NCBI GenBank assembly: GCA_020091685.1
Contig: CM034600.1
Coordinates: 8,569,837 to 8,633,836 of the forward strand
DNA: 64,000 nt
Reading direction: 5' to 3'
Source: Lutjanus erythropterus
Lineage: Eukaryota; Chordata; Actinopteri; Lutjaniformes; Lutjanidae
How positions within the stretch are numbered: position 1 is the stretch's first letter; every line of letters begins with the position of its first letter. Of this stretch, positions 12,632 through 22,887 are shown in pieces. The notes below the pieces were generated by a model that saw only the letters and a list, made by a program, of their open reading frames with translations, had not been told where the DNA came from and ran no database searches. The position numbers and the translations under genes were made by a program.

Positions 12632-14489
12632 GTGCAACACACAGGGTTCATGAAACTCAGATTAAGCTGTCAGAATAGGCAGTGCTGATCAACTACTGCA
12701 TTGTCTATTTCTCACCTAAAATGACCAAACATATTAACTCTAGGTTTCTAAAAAGTTGTCCATAAATATCACCGTTGGTTCCCACATAATGTTTTTATTT
12801 GTTTACAGGGCCACTAAATCTTTATTGCAGATGAGCTAAATGAAGATTCTTTCCTGATTGCCTTTATCTGATGGCTTTTGTTGTTAATGGGTGGCAGTGG
12901 TGATGACTCAGATAATTAACAAAATATGTGGACTAGTTGAGAAATGATGCCAAACTCATTCAACTAACTTAGCCCCTAATCCTCCAGCGTAATTCAACAA
13001 AAGTATCTGACAGTGAAAGTCCAAATTTTTTTTTTTTCCATCAAACAATCCTTGCTAAAAGCAAAAGAAACAAAAGGATTTAACCACTGGCTTGGTTTTG
13101 TGCAAATATCTTGTACATAATTCTGCACTTAGTATGGAAATACTTTTAAGCATGGCCTCAGAAATCCCAGAGGATCTAATAAGAAGAAACTATCCACAAA
13201 AGATCCACTGACCAGAGTTCAAAAGAGAAAGTGAAACCTGGATTTTTAAGAAGACACTAGATCAATCCACAAAGTGCCATCTCATATTAAGCTTGTCAAG
13301 TGTTCCCTGTGGCAGCTCAGCAGTGAAGGCTTCTTCCCAGACGCATTCATCAAATGGATCAGGATCATGAGTCCACTGCTAAATGCGGGCTTGGCATGGC
13401 TGAGCTTTCCGACGGGCCTCGCTGCGTAATTCAACCAAGCAATTAATGTCCGCCTGGTCAAAGTCAAAAAGGCACAGGGAAATGGAAGTACTCGAGCCAT
13501 CCATAAAGCAATGAGTCCAGTCATGCTTTGTGACGCTGAAGATGACATCACTGAATCCTCTGCACGACCCCCCCCCCCCTTTAGTATATGGTTTCCCATC
13601 CTTCACCGCCTCGCCCCTTTAGATAATTTCCTATAAGAACCACAGCCTTCCCGCCTTTTAGCGAAATAGGCTGATCCATTAATGGCTCCTAAAGCTCTCA
13701 CTATTAGAGGAAATGGCTTTTAATTTAGCCAATTAACAAGCTCGTAAATTCATCAGCGGAGCGAGAGATTCGCACAATTAGAGAGCGAGTATGAGAGCGA
13801 GAGAAAATGAGGGGAAGACGGGGACCATCAGCTCACCCGTGATCCACTTGGGAGCCTCTACCGGGGTGTAATTATCAAAAAACACACATAAACAGAGGAC
13901 CAGAACATTCAGTTCAAATCAGGGAAAAAAACTCTAATCCAATCCAATCCATGAGAGATCGGAACTGATGATGAATGCAGGCTGAAGTTATTAGCCAGCA
14001 GGCAGAGGACGTGCAGAGGACAGTAATTGAGAAGTGTAACGTCCTTGGCTGCTGATGGGTACAGGCACTCGGCAGATGAGGGATATTATAATTTGATTCA
14101 TGTCCGCCCACTAGCAGAGACCACTGCGGGATCCATCCGGTGTTATTTAAAAGGCAAATGTCTATTGACGGTCCACTCAGGATTCCTGCTGAGGCAAATT
14201 GGGCAGGAAAGGCACTCGCACCTAAAACTGAAGACATGTTACTACAAGGAAACTGGAGTGCTTCAGCAGATAAGATAATGGTTGGTCGTAAAGTGATTCA
14301 ACATTCTTCACCATATCACACTTAACATAATATTCTGTGAGCGCTATTATCTGTCCTGCAAAGCTGAAGGGAGAGCCTGCGCATCTCCCATCCCGACCGA
14401 AGAGTGCATGCTTGACACAAAGTTAATCAGCAACGTTTTTATAATTAATTAATTGTTGAAGTCATCTGTCATACATTAATTTAGATACA
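12632..14489. other. Non-coding stretch with candidate conserved block at 13600-13860
   Basis: No gene is recognised. A 12-base C run lies at 13568-13579. The block 13600-13860 is repeat-free and contains dense homeobox-like AT words (TTTTAATTTAGCCAATTAAC at 13719-13738) next to GAGAGCGAGA purine words. Its composition resembles vertebrate enhancer-type conserved elements. The open frames at 13282-13606 and 13914-14325 overlap on both strands and have no domain. Confidence 0.4.
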
Positions 14490-14579
14490 TTTTATCATTC
14501 TTATCATTATTCTAATCAATTAATCAAAAAATAATCAATAGATTAATTGTTTAAAAAATAATTGTTAGGTGCAGCGCTA
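14490..14579. mobile_element. Remnant of GCTGCAACTAACGATT-family MITE
   Basis: The terminal segment 'AATAATTGTTAGGTGCAGCGC', preceded by repeated AATCAATTAATC words, matches the right end of the MITE family seen in better shape at 7674-8002. Only about 90 bp are recognisable. The left end is lost in AT-rich sequence. Confidence 0.5.
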
Positions 14580-15430
14580 ACCTAAAGTTCTGTCTTTTTT
14601 GTAGCAAGAGCTTCAATTTTAATTTTTTTTTTTTTTTGAGTTGTGTTCACTTGAAAAGTACAAAAACAAGACCCCTTTAGTCTGTTATAATCAGATTTTT
14701 TTTCTCAAATCAAGTGAAAAAGAATTTGTAAACTTTTTTTCCAGAAGAAGTTAATACTGTGTGATTTAAGACGTTCCTCAAATTAAAACTTAATACTCGT
14801 GAGTGATCTCACAAAAAGATTCTCCACGCATAAATATACAGAATTTATGAAGATGGAAATTTTCTGGGTTGTACTGAATTTTAATAGCAGGTATTGTTTC
14901 TTTATTTCAGTGAATACACCGCAGCTCTATCTATAGCCCAACGTATATGTCATTAATATCCATAAACGTCAGGGTCTTTAGCCATTAGACATTGTCTCTC
15001 TATTCTGCAATGGAAAAACAGAATAGGACGTGGACAAAGCTGCTGTTTTTGTCTTGTGTGGGCCAAGATAAAGCGCCCAGTGAAAAGGTTGCCATCCATC
15101 TTCATCCGCCTGGCATGTGCTTTAGTTACTTCCGCCCTCAATGTAGCCTGTGTCTCTTTCTGCTCTCGTTGTGTGGCTGTGTTTGTGTGTGCGTGTGTTG
15201 TAAGTGGCATCGAGGTTAATGAAGTGCATCCACCTCTCTTCCTCCCCAAAATGAAAGAGACTTCATTAAGCGGTTGCTGCCTTTGTGTCCATGCAAACAC
15301 ATAAAAACACACACAGAGACACCTGAGGATGGCATTCATAGCTGTACACTCAGGACAATGATAGAGATGCCTGCACATGTCCACAGGTACATTCAGTCAG
15401 TCCTGCCATTGTCACCCTGAGGCAAAGCAC
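14580..15430. other. Non-coding stretch, no gene seen
   Basis: AT-rich sequence with short A and T runs is followed by a GC-richer part at 14980-15400. A 143-codon minus-strand open frame there (14953-15384) overlaps two plus-strand frames, has no domain and includes a GTGTGT/CACACA patch. I treat it as spurious. Confidence 0.5.
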
Positions 15431-15980
15431 ACTCTTAAATAAAGGGTCCAACTAGGAACATGAAGAGTTCTTCGGCTCGTCCCCTAGAACCATTAGTGAC
15501 AGGCTTTACCCAGAATCCTGTATAGTCCTTCTATGCTGTACAGGTTCTACCCAGAAGCCTCCCTGGGAATTTTACACAGAACCTTTCAACCTTCTAAGGG
15601 TGATAACAAGAACCCGCCCAGGGGTTTCTTCTGAAAACCCTTTTATATTCCAAGGGTTTCTTCTAGAACTCACCCAGGGGGTTCTACCAAGAACTCTTTT
15701 ATGTCCCAAGGGTTTTATCCAGAACCCAACTACGGTGGTTCCATCAAGAACCTTTACATATTCCAGGAGTATCATCTAGAACCCACCTAGGGGGCTTTAC
15801 CAAGTAAACATGTATATTTCAAGGTTTTTACCTTGAACTCCAAAAAAGATTCTACCAAGAACGTTTATATATTCAAAGAGTTTCATCTAGAACCTACCCA
15901 GGGGCTCCTACTGAGAACCCTTTTATATTATAGTACAAACAACTTTTGACCAAAGAGTTCTTCAAGGATTTCAATAATCC
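15431..15980. repeat. Minisatellite-bearing element, copy 1 (~56-bp unit)
   Basis: The block begins ACTCTTAAATAAAGGGTCC and then consists of about seven degenerate tandem copies of a unit near 56 bp. Each unit contains an AGAACCC-ACCCAGGGG-GTTCTACCAAGAACC type core followed by TTTTATATTCCAAGGG. The units diverge from one another at many positions and vary by a few bases in length. The block ends with a TATATTATAGTACAAA word that is also present at the end of copy 2. Each unit contains the near-palindrome GGTTCT...AGAACC, so single strands could fold. No coding sense is visible. Confidence 0.8.
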
Positions 15981-16283
15981 TCAGCACTCCCTAAATGCCA
16001 GGATTTCCATGACCAGTGGGGAGTCTGTTCGATGCTTCAGCTCTCTTTTCTCTCTCAACAGTTCGATAGGTCAGTCTGACCATGACCGCTGTTAAACACA
16101 TGGAAAAAAACAGAGAAAAGTAGAGGGAGGAACCATGTCCAAGTGATATCAGCATCATGTACTGATGTCCTGTATCTCCTCTCCTCTCGCTCATCACTGT
16201 CTTTCTTTCACCCCTGTCCTTCTAACTCCCTCCACCCCTTCCTCTCTCCACATCCTTTCATCTCAACCTCCCACGCATTTCAG

Positions 16284-16368
16284 GTCACCGGGGAAGCAAT
16301 CGTCTTAAGTGTTCTGGCTGACAATGAGAGCTGATGAGAAACCTTCCTGTGAGTGCTGGCTGGCTAAG
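16284..16368 (+). other. Candidate non-coding or terminal exon
   Basis: An unusually long pyrimidine-rich tract (about 16165-16280) ends in the acceptor-like GCATTTCAG. A consensus donor AAG/GTAAGC lies 85 nt later, with an alternative donor CT/GTGAGT at 16349. All three frames of the 85-nt segment contain a stop, so if it is an exon it is untranslated, a transcript end or part of a long non-coding RNA. No protein similarity is visible. It lies between the two minisatellite blocks. Splice-like pairs also arise by chance, so this is a hint only. Confidence 0.2.
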
Positions 16369-16683
16369 GTAAGCTCCTGATCCACCCTGCGCTGCATACA
16401 AATGCAGGGAGCTCATCTGCGCTTTCTCTTTTCTTCCCTCTTATTCCAAAAGTCTCTACCTAATTATAAATCCCTGCACAAGACAAACAAAACTCACTTC
16501 CTCACCTTAAAACCATGGTGCATCAACAACTAAAACTACAAAGGAAGAGCCAATTTGCCTGCTTAAGAGTTGATGCATATTTTTAAGAAATGTTGTTACT
16601 GGAACTAAACTAACCTGAGAAAACATGGTCTGTCGCATTTCCAGGTCTAGTGAAGGTCAGAGTCTTTGTCAATGTCACCACAC

Positions 16684-17619
16684 CCTCTTAGAAGAAAAAA
16701 GCTAACTAGAACCATAATGGTTCTTGGGCTTGTCCCAATAGGAAAAGCCTTTTTGGTTTCTGATAGAACCTTTTATATACAGTAGGTGCCACTTGGAACC
16801 CTTCAAGATTCTTGGAACCTTGGTGTCATCTAGTGAACCAGCCTGTGTGTCCACCTGTGTAACCATTGTAATCAAGGATGTCATCAACAGAGGGCGTTGC
16901 ACAATGCACAGCAACCTGTAGAGTATGACACGCCCACTTTGGTTTCCATGGAAAACCTGCTACTTTTTTGGTTTTTACTTTGCAGGTTCTGAACCAGTTC
17001 ATTCTTGGTGGAAATGCTCAGAACAGTTCAAAATTAGGTGCATGAATGGGAAGCGGGGCCAGTTCCATTTTGATGGTAAATGCCTGTCAGAGAGTTCTAC
17101 CAAGAACCCAACATAACCCAGCATAAAGGGTTATACCAAGAACCATCTGTGAAAGGACCACCCAGGACCCCCTATGAGAGGTTCTCATGTAATGTAATAT
17201 TCCCACCCAGATCCATGTCTGGAGGTTCTGTCCAGAACCTTTCCACCTTTCAAGGGTCCTAAAAACAACCCACCCAGGGGTGTTACAGATAATTCTTTTA
17301 TATTACAAGGGTTTTATCTAGCAGTCACCCTGGAGGTTCTACCGAGAACCCTTTTATATTCCAGAATTAGAAACCATCCAGACGGTTCTACCAAGAGGCT
17401 TTCTATATTATGGTACAAAGAAGAACCCTTAAAGGATGTCAACATTTAAAGAACTCTTCCAAAAGTGGTTCTTTGGATGAAAATAGTTCTTAAATGAACC
17501 CTTAGTCTTACAAAGAACCCTAGATAAACTCTTCAAAAATAGGTTCTTCAGAAGCAAATGTTTTCTTGGTAGAACCTCAGCTCTTCAGGAACACTTTTGG
17601 AACCCTTATTCCTAAGAGC
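16684..17619. repeat. Minisatellite-bearing element, copy 2 (~56-bp unit)
   Basis: This is a second, longer member of the family at 15431. The ends are short inverted matches, CTCTTAGAAG at 16685 and TTCCTAAGAG ending at 17618. Inside are about four recognisable ~56-bp units (17220-17400) plus many scattered GGTTCT and AGAACC words in both orientations. The final unit ends TATATTATGGTACAAAG, matching copy 1. Arms rich in complementary GGTTCT/AGAACC words suggest a fold-back, MITE-like origin. A foreign segment appears to sit within it at about 16920-17090. Confidence 0.75.
16920..17090. mobile_element. Nested fold-back repeat segment (GGTTCTGAACCAGTTC type)
   Basis: Within the second minisatellite element lies a different sequence, with words such as TTGGTTTCCATGGAAAACC, GGTTCTGAACCAGTTCATTC and TTGGTGGAAATGCTCAGAAC. 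These resemble a separate teleost fold-back repeat of 'TTTCCAnnnAAAACCGGTTCTGAACCGG' style. I infer that it inserted into the older element. Edges are approximate and no target duplication was identified. Confidence 0.45.
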
Positions 17620-20600
17620 ATACATCCTTCATTCTAATCTCTCTCCAGCCCCGTCTGAAGAGCAGGTCATTATAAGTGATAGACAGTATCAGCCAGACAA
17701 GCGAGACATTGCTGACACGATGCACCTTTCCCATAATCCTCTGGGCTCAGGACAATGGTTCAGCCATCTCATTTAAAAAAGGGGCAACCTAGCCTGCTGC
17801 AAGCAGGAGAATCAACAAAACGTAATCTGAGAAGGTGGAGAGGAACTGTCCTCCAGCAGATGCTGAACAGTTTAGCTTTTAATGATTGATTTGTTTGATT
17901 TTAATCAACACAGCCTTCATTCCTCCGTCCAAACCAGCTGTCGGAATTCCAAACTACCACAAGCAGGAATCTGTAGCCTCCGAGCATGACTTCATCCGCA
18001 GACAAGTCCGTGCACAGCCCAGATCCTCAACACTGAGCAAACCTGCGAACATTACACATGAATAATAACTCCACTGACAACTGTGGCCGACGGAGGATGT
18101 GACAAGCTAATGACACGTATGACAGATTGACGATTCCTGACGACTGTAACTTGATGAACTTATTGTTACTTGATGCCGGCATCTGCGAATCAATCTTGGA
18201 GGTGCTTCCTCCCGCTCAGACATGTGTCATTAAACAAATGTTAAGTGCCAGCAGACAAATTGAAGACGGCAGTAACTTATGAATGTTTTTATTCACCCAT
18301 TTGTGTGCCTTCAGCACTGAGTGATTTCAACATCAAAAAATCTATTTGTTTTCTATAGTCGCTGTACGTTGACATTCATCAAAGCTGCTACTCAGCAATA
18401 TTACAAATAGAACATTATATCACATAACACAAAAGAGACGTGCAGAGTTATCTACCGCCTGATTTATGTCTTGAGAAGCCAGCGTCTCTGCAGTAGCAGA
18501 GCTGAACTGAATTGCACCTTTATAGAAGAAATTTTATACTTTGCAGCACTAGTGCAACTGAAAGGACTGTGGACAAAAAACAGTCTGAGCACCAGGAACA
18601 GAAACTATTAGCTGTCTGTGAATACCAAACCAAAGCTGGTCACAGCATTGAATGAGTACAGATCAAGGTCATGGAGGAGGAGTCAGTGGACCGCCGGAGA
18701 GAGCTCAAGAAGGAGACGAACATCCACTGTTAAAGAAACTGACTAAAGACCGTGAGATGCAGTTAAAAGCACTGGCTAGTGAGGTGAGTTACAGTTTTAC
18801 TGTTTATGAAGACATATATGTTTGAATTAATCACAGTCATTGACTGTGAATGATTGATGATGACTTTTAGTTTGGGAGAAAAAATAGTACAGTTACTATT
18901 TGTTCCAACCTCCACAGGATAAATGTGAAAGTACTGTGTAGTAATTAAGCATTAGCTGGCTTTACTTGTAGGAATTTCCTATTTTAAATATAAAAAACTT
19001 AAAATTCATGACTTCTTCTGATAAAATACATATTACCTACATATATAAGTGTGTATCTTCTTTGCAGCAGTCTTTTCTTTGCACAACTATGCAGAGAGTT
19101 TGTCAATTAATTTGACGGTGCAGGTTGACTTCATGGAGATTAATGAAATAATGACTTGATAGAGCAGAGGTCTGGGGAATTTGGTTTCTGTGTTCCCACA
19201 AGTTTGAATGGGCAGGGCTTGACAGTAACAGCTGCCAGGCAGCCAATGCAAACCACTTGGAGAAACTGGTGACCGATCAGTGGCAAGCACTTTTTAACAT
19301 ACCTAAACTAGGGACAGCAAACAGCAAAATGTGCACCACAAATTAAATATATTTTTAATATTTGTGGCATTAGTGATAATTAAATATTGCAGTTACAGAA
19401 CCAGAACCAGACAACACTAGATAACAATAACCCTACAGAATCACAGTATTTAATGTTTTCAATCTAGAGCATCATATTAGAATTATTTCACAAATTTTTT
19501 ATGCCAAAATTTCAACATATAGGAGGTTCGTTGGTATCTTCTGGGTGTATGTATTAGAAAGCCACAAAAGTGGTTGAAGGGTGAAATCCCTTCATACATT
19601 ACAGTGTTATTGTGCAGGTTTATGGCAGTATTGCTGGCTTGGTTACTTATGCATATTTCCCCAGATTAGTCTCTACTTGAGTGGTTATATACTAGCTTGG
19701 CCAGCAGTGCTGGGTTTTTTTGCAGACAAATGCAGCAACGCCATGACTATTGTGCAACCTCTATTAGCCTTTTCACTGGTGCTGTAAATAAGCTGTTATC
19801 AACATAGAATGATTTGAATTAAACCTAAATAGAAATGTAAAATTAAAAAGGGAATAACTGTTTAAGTTTAAAGGCATTCGGGCTGTAATGACACATTGGG
19901 ATTTGAAACAACCCCACTGTGGTTCAGCTCTTTTTTATAGTTTATTTTCTCTCTCACAGAAACAAAACGTTGCAACTGTCTGAAGCATGTCTTAACCACA
20001 GACCTCATTTCAGGCATTTTAACCAAAACTCTGTTCAAATCATAATTGCTTTTCAGTCGAGGGAACCCATAGCTAGAAAAATAAAGCTATCTCCCTTCTG
20101 GGCTCTGGGACTCCAAACCAGACCACTCTATTTGCAAACATGGGCAGCCTCTTGTATAATGGACCAGGAGAGGGGTGTATAATCAGTCTAATTGGCTCTG
20201 GGTGGATTTAATAACATCACAGAATAGTCATGTCACGAACCACTAATTAAATGCTGTAATCAACATGCTGCCTCATATACCGAGCCTCTGATGCGGTGTT
20301 CAACAGCCATGCCTGGGGGTTAGAAAGAGGAGGAGGGGGGGTATGTGTGCAAGTGCTTATGTAGCTCTGTGAGTGTGTGTGTGTGTGTATGTGGGTCCAT
20401 CCCCTGACACTATCATCAAGGGCTGTAGCAGGTGTGTGCAGGCAGGCACCATCTGATCTCGCTGCACAGATCCGCTGAGGCTGAGAGCCTGGAGACGTTT
20501 GGTTCGTGAGAGGATCTGCTCTGTCAGGTGGATGTGTGTGTGAGGCTAATGGCTCTGGGACTGATGAGTTTCTGGTCATCTTACAGTCGCTGTTAGGGAA

Positions 20601-20813
20601 GAGCCACTATTCATTCCAGGCCTGTAAAAAATGGTTATCTTCATTACAGATTAATTTGTTAAATAATGTTAAAATTCAGAAACCCCCAGAGCCAAAACTA
20701 ACTTCTTTAAATTGCTTATTTTTTTGTCCAATTAACTGTCCAAATCCAAGACATTAAAACAGCAATCATATTAAACAGACAAAAGCAAAACAAGTGAATG
20801 TCTTGCAATTATT
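17620..20813. other. Non-coding stretch, one weak exon candidate
   Basis: No gene is recognised across about 3.2 kb. One spot deserves mention: an ATG in good context (AAGGTCATGG, ATG at 18671) opens a 20-codon frame rich in Glu, Arg and Lys. Fifty bases after its stop there is a donor-like GAG/GTGAGT (18781-18786). This could be a first exon with a short upstream frame, or chance. A short GT tract is at 20373-20388. Other open frames look random. Confidence 0.45.
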
Positions 20814-21205
20814 TTCACAATTTCTCATAGTCCAAGAAAATCAAATCATCTTGTTTTGTCCCACCAGCAGTCCAAAATAGGGTTGAAAATTTTGTGAGAG
20901 CTTAAAACACTAACAATCAATTAATCGATAATTAATGAGACATAACAGGCCTTTTTTTCTCGTTTCCATTTTTCTTTTCTTTTTTTTCTCATTTCCAGTT
21001 AAAGTTTCCTTATTTTAACAAATGCCTCCACTAGACAAAACAATGTCAAATGAGTTGCAATTACTACCATTTCGGTTAAATCCTTATTATTCGATTTATG
21101 AATAATCATTAGCATCCCTAGTCCAGAAGACAAAGCTTACCATGACATGAAACAGAGAAGCAAATCATTTCATCTGAGAACCAGAAAATGAAAAATGACT
21201 GAAAC
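20814..21205. mobile_element. GCTGCAACTAACGATT-family MITE split by another MITE
   Basis: The family's middle part (CATCTTGTTTTGTCCCACCA and AGTCCAAAA) is present at 20848-20877. The continuation (AGTCCAGAAGACAAAG, AGAAGCAAATC, TGAGAACCAGA, AAAAATGACTGAAAC) resumes at 21120. The pieces join logically once the 243-bp insert at 20878-21120 is removed. The element's outer ends are eroded, so both limits are approximate. Confidence 0.65.
20878..21120. mobile_element. Nested hAT-like MITE with 8-bp target duplication
   Basis: This 243-bp insert starts TAGGGTTGAAAATTTTG and ends with the complement of TAGGGATGCTAATGATTATT, giving imperfect inverted ends. The flanks are GTCCAAAA (20870-20877) and GTCCAGAA (21121-21128), a 7-of-8 target duplication of the host MITE. 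The TAGGGATGC-type end is shared with the larger hAT copy at 58761, so both probably used related transposases. The interior is AT-rich and non-coding. Confidence 0.7.
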
Positions 21206-22079
21206 AACAAATCAGGCTCAATTACATTTAAAAAAGCTACTTTTTTTTTATCCTTATTCTGCTCTATTTTCATCTGTTAACAACGTGAACTGTTTGGCTT
21301 ACTTTTACAAACGGCTTATATCAGTGAGCAGATAAGAAGGTAGGTTTACCTTCCTACTGTACTCTACATCCCTGGAAATAATCTCTCAGGGGTAAATGTA
21401 GCTTCCTCTGACCTAAATAAAACCTGCAAAGAGGGAAAAAAATGCTCAGTAGAAAACAGTTTTGGTCGGGGATCACATGTGCGCTGAGGAGGTCGGCCTT
21501 CTTTCAATAGAAAAGTGCAACTTCTGGGTTCAACTTCTTGTCTTGAGTCCATTGAGTCAATATGACCAACGTTCAACCACCTCGAGGGATTTAAAAAACA
21601 ACTCTGCTTGAACGCCAAAGGAATCCTTAAAAGCCGATGTTGGCGATACAGTAAAAATCCAGAGCTGACCTCAGGCCGCAGTGTTTTGCAGGCCTGCAGA
21701 GTCAGACAGACCACAGTCTTACTTAACATCCATTAGCTTCCCAACATAAACGCCAGTCAGCAGCAGATGGCCCAGCAGCAGCAGAAATCCACTTGTCTCT
21801 GCTGGTTACACTGCCAGCTGTTTCAGAAGCAGAAGAGAGAGAAAGAAAAAGAGAGCTGAAAGTGGCGTCCCTGTGAGACTACTTGCATCCTGAACCATTT
21901 ACCATGGTTTGAACTGACGGTCATTTCCCCAATGTCAGTCCTCAAAGTGAGAGTTGTGATATGATGCACTAACCACTGACACAACAGTCCTGACTGATGT
22001 GAACTGACCCTTTCTACAGTCTTTTGCTCTATGCTCCAATAACAGTTGTGCAAGCTTGTTACCCAGTTTTCTCTTTTCC
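21206..22079. other. Non-coding stretch, no gene seen
   Basis: A 121-codon minus-strand frame at 21364-21729 and a 76-codon one at 21823-22053 have no recognisable domain. The sequence is repeat-free and moderately GC-rich around 21460-21800. I see no splice-site pair that would turn either frame into an exon. Confidence 0.5.
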
Positions 22080-22405
22080 TGTTTCCTGTAGCCTGCTTAG
22101 ATAAGTTATGTACTAGACTGTTGAAAAGAAGAGCAAATTTTGAAGATGGTTGAAAGATGTTGTTGGGGGACTTGTAAAAACCACATATATATGGGGTAGT
22201 CGCACCTTAATTTTTTTATTGTTAGCAAAATGCTAGCTGATAAGCTAGCTAACGACTGATGTAAATTAGCTACTTAGTTTGCTGGCATTTTGCTGACATT
22301 AGCTATCAGATGTAACTAGATATCTTACGGTGGATGAAGATTAGCTACCAAGTTATCTAGCGTTCTCTAACATTAGCTAACATAAGATGTGATTAGACTG
22401 TATAT
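22080..22405. repeat. GCTAGC-rich dispersed repeat, copy 1
   Basis: The left part (TTATGTACTAGACTGTTGAAAAG, then TTGGGGGACTTGTAAAAACC) matches the segment at 37621 (CTATGTACTAGACT, GTTGAAAAGAA, TGGGACACCTGTAAAAGCAAC). Both continue into a body of GCTAGCTAAC/TTAGCTA words and both finish near an AAGATGTGA word. The two loci are therefore copies of one dispersed repeat. I cannot name its superfamily, and no coding is present. Confidence 0.65.
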
Positions 22406-22586
22406 ATTTATGTGGTTTATGTGGATCTACATTTCCCATAATCCTCAGCTTAAATTCAGTCAGCGGCCCAACTCCAAGCTTACTGTGGCATGAGAATGAG
22501 GGCTTGGCTGCAAAATCTGCTCCACACAGATAATTCAATTAAGAACGAGTGGAGTTAGAGAGTAGGGATGTGGGAGGATGGTCGGG

Positions 22587-22614
22587 GTGTGTGTGTGTGT
22601 GTGTTTGTGTGTGT
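22587..22614. repeat. (GT)n microsatellite
   Basis: A short GT tract with a single interruption (GTTTGT). It overlaps no credible coding sequence. Confidence 0.9.
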
Positions 22615-22802
22615 GCACATGGCGAGTGAGGGAATTAACCCGAAGAACTCCTATCACGCTGACACATACAGACCATTGAGCGCTGTTGCCCCAGTATTTT
22701 TGGGCTTCCTTCCAGTTTTACCGCCAGCAGCTCGCCCCCATCTGCGGGGCGCACTGAGCACCCAACAATGGCCACCTATGTTCCCACAGGGAGAGCTGCT
22801 CT

Positions 22803-22803
<1 letters not shown>

Positions 22804-22883
<80 letters not shown>
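22804..22883. repeat. (CA)n microsatellite, 80 bp
   Basis: A perfect CA tract of about 80 bases, the longest simple repeat in the window. It is responsible for two long minus-strand frames (Cys-Val repeats) and one plus-strand frame (Thr-His repeats). None of these is a gene. Confidence 0.98.

Positions 22884-22887
<4 letters not shown>

Noticed and set aside
14953-15384. 143-codon minus-strand open frame
   Set aside because: It overlaps plus-strand frames of similar length, contains low-complexity CA/GT sequence and has no domain.
15541-15935. Regularly spaced repeats suggesting a CRISPR-like array
   Set aside because: Units are contiguous and degenerate without unique spacers, and the DNA is clearly eukaryotic. 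It is a minisatellite.
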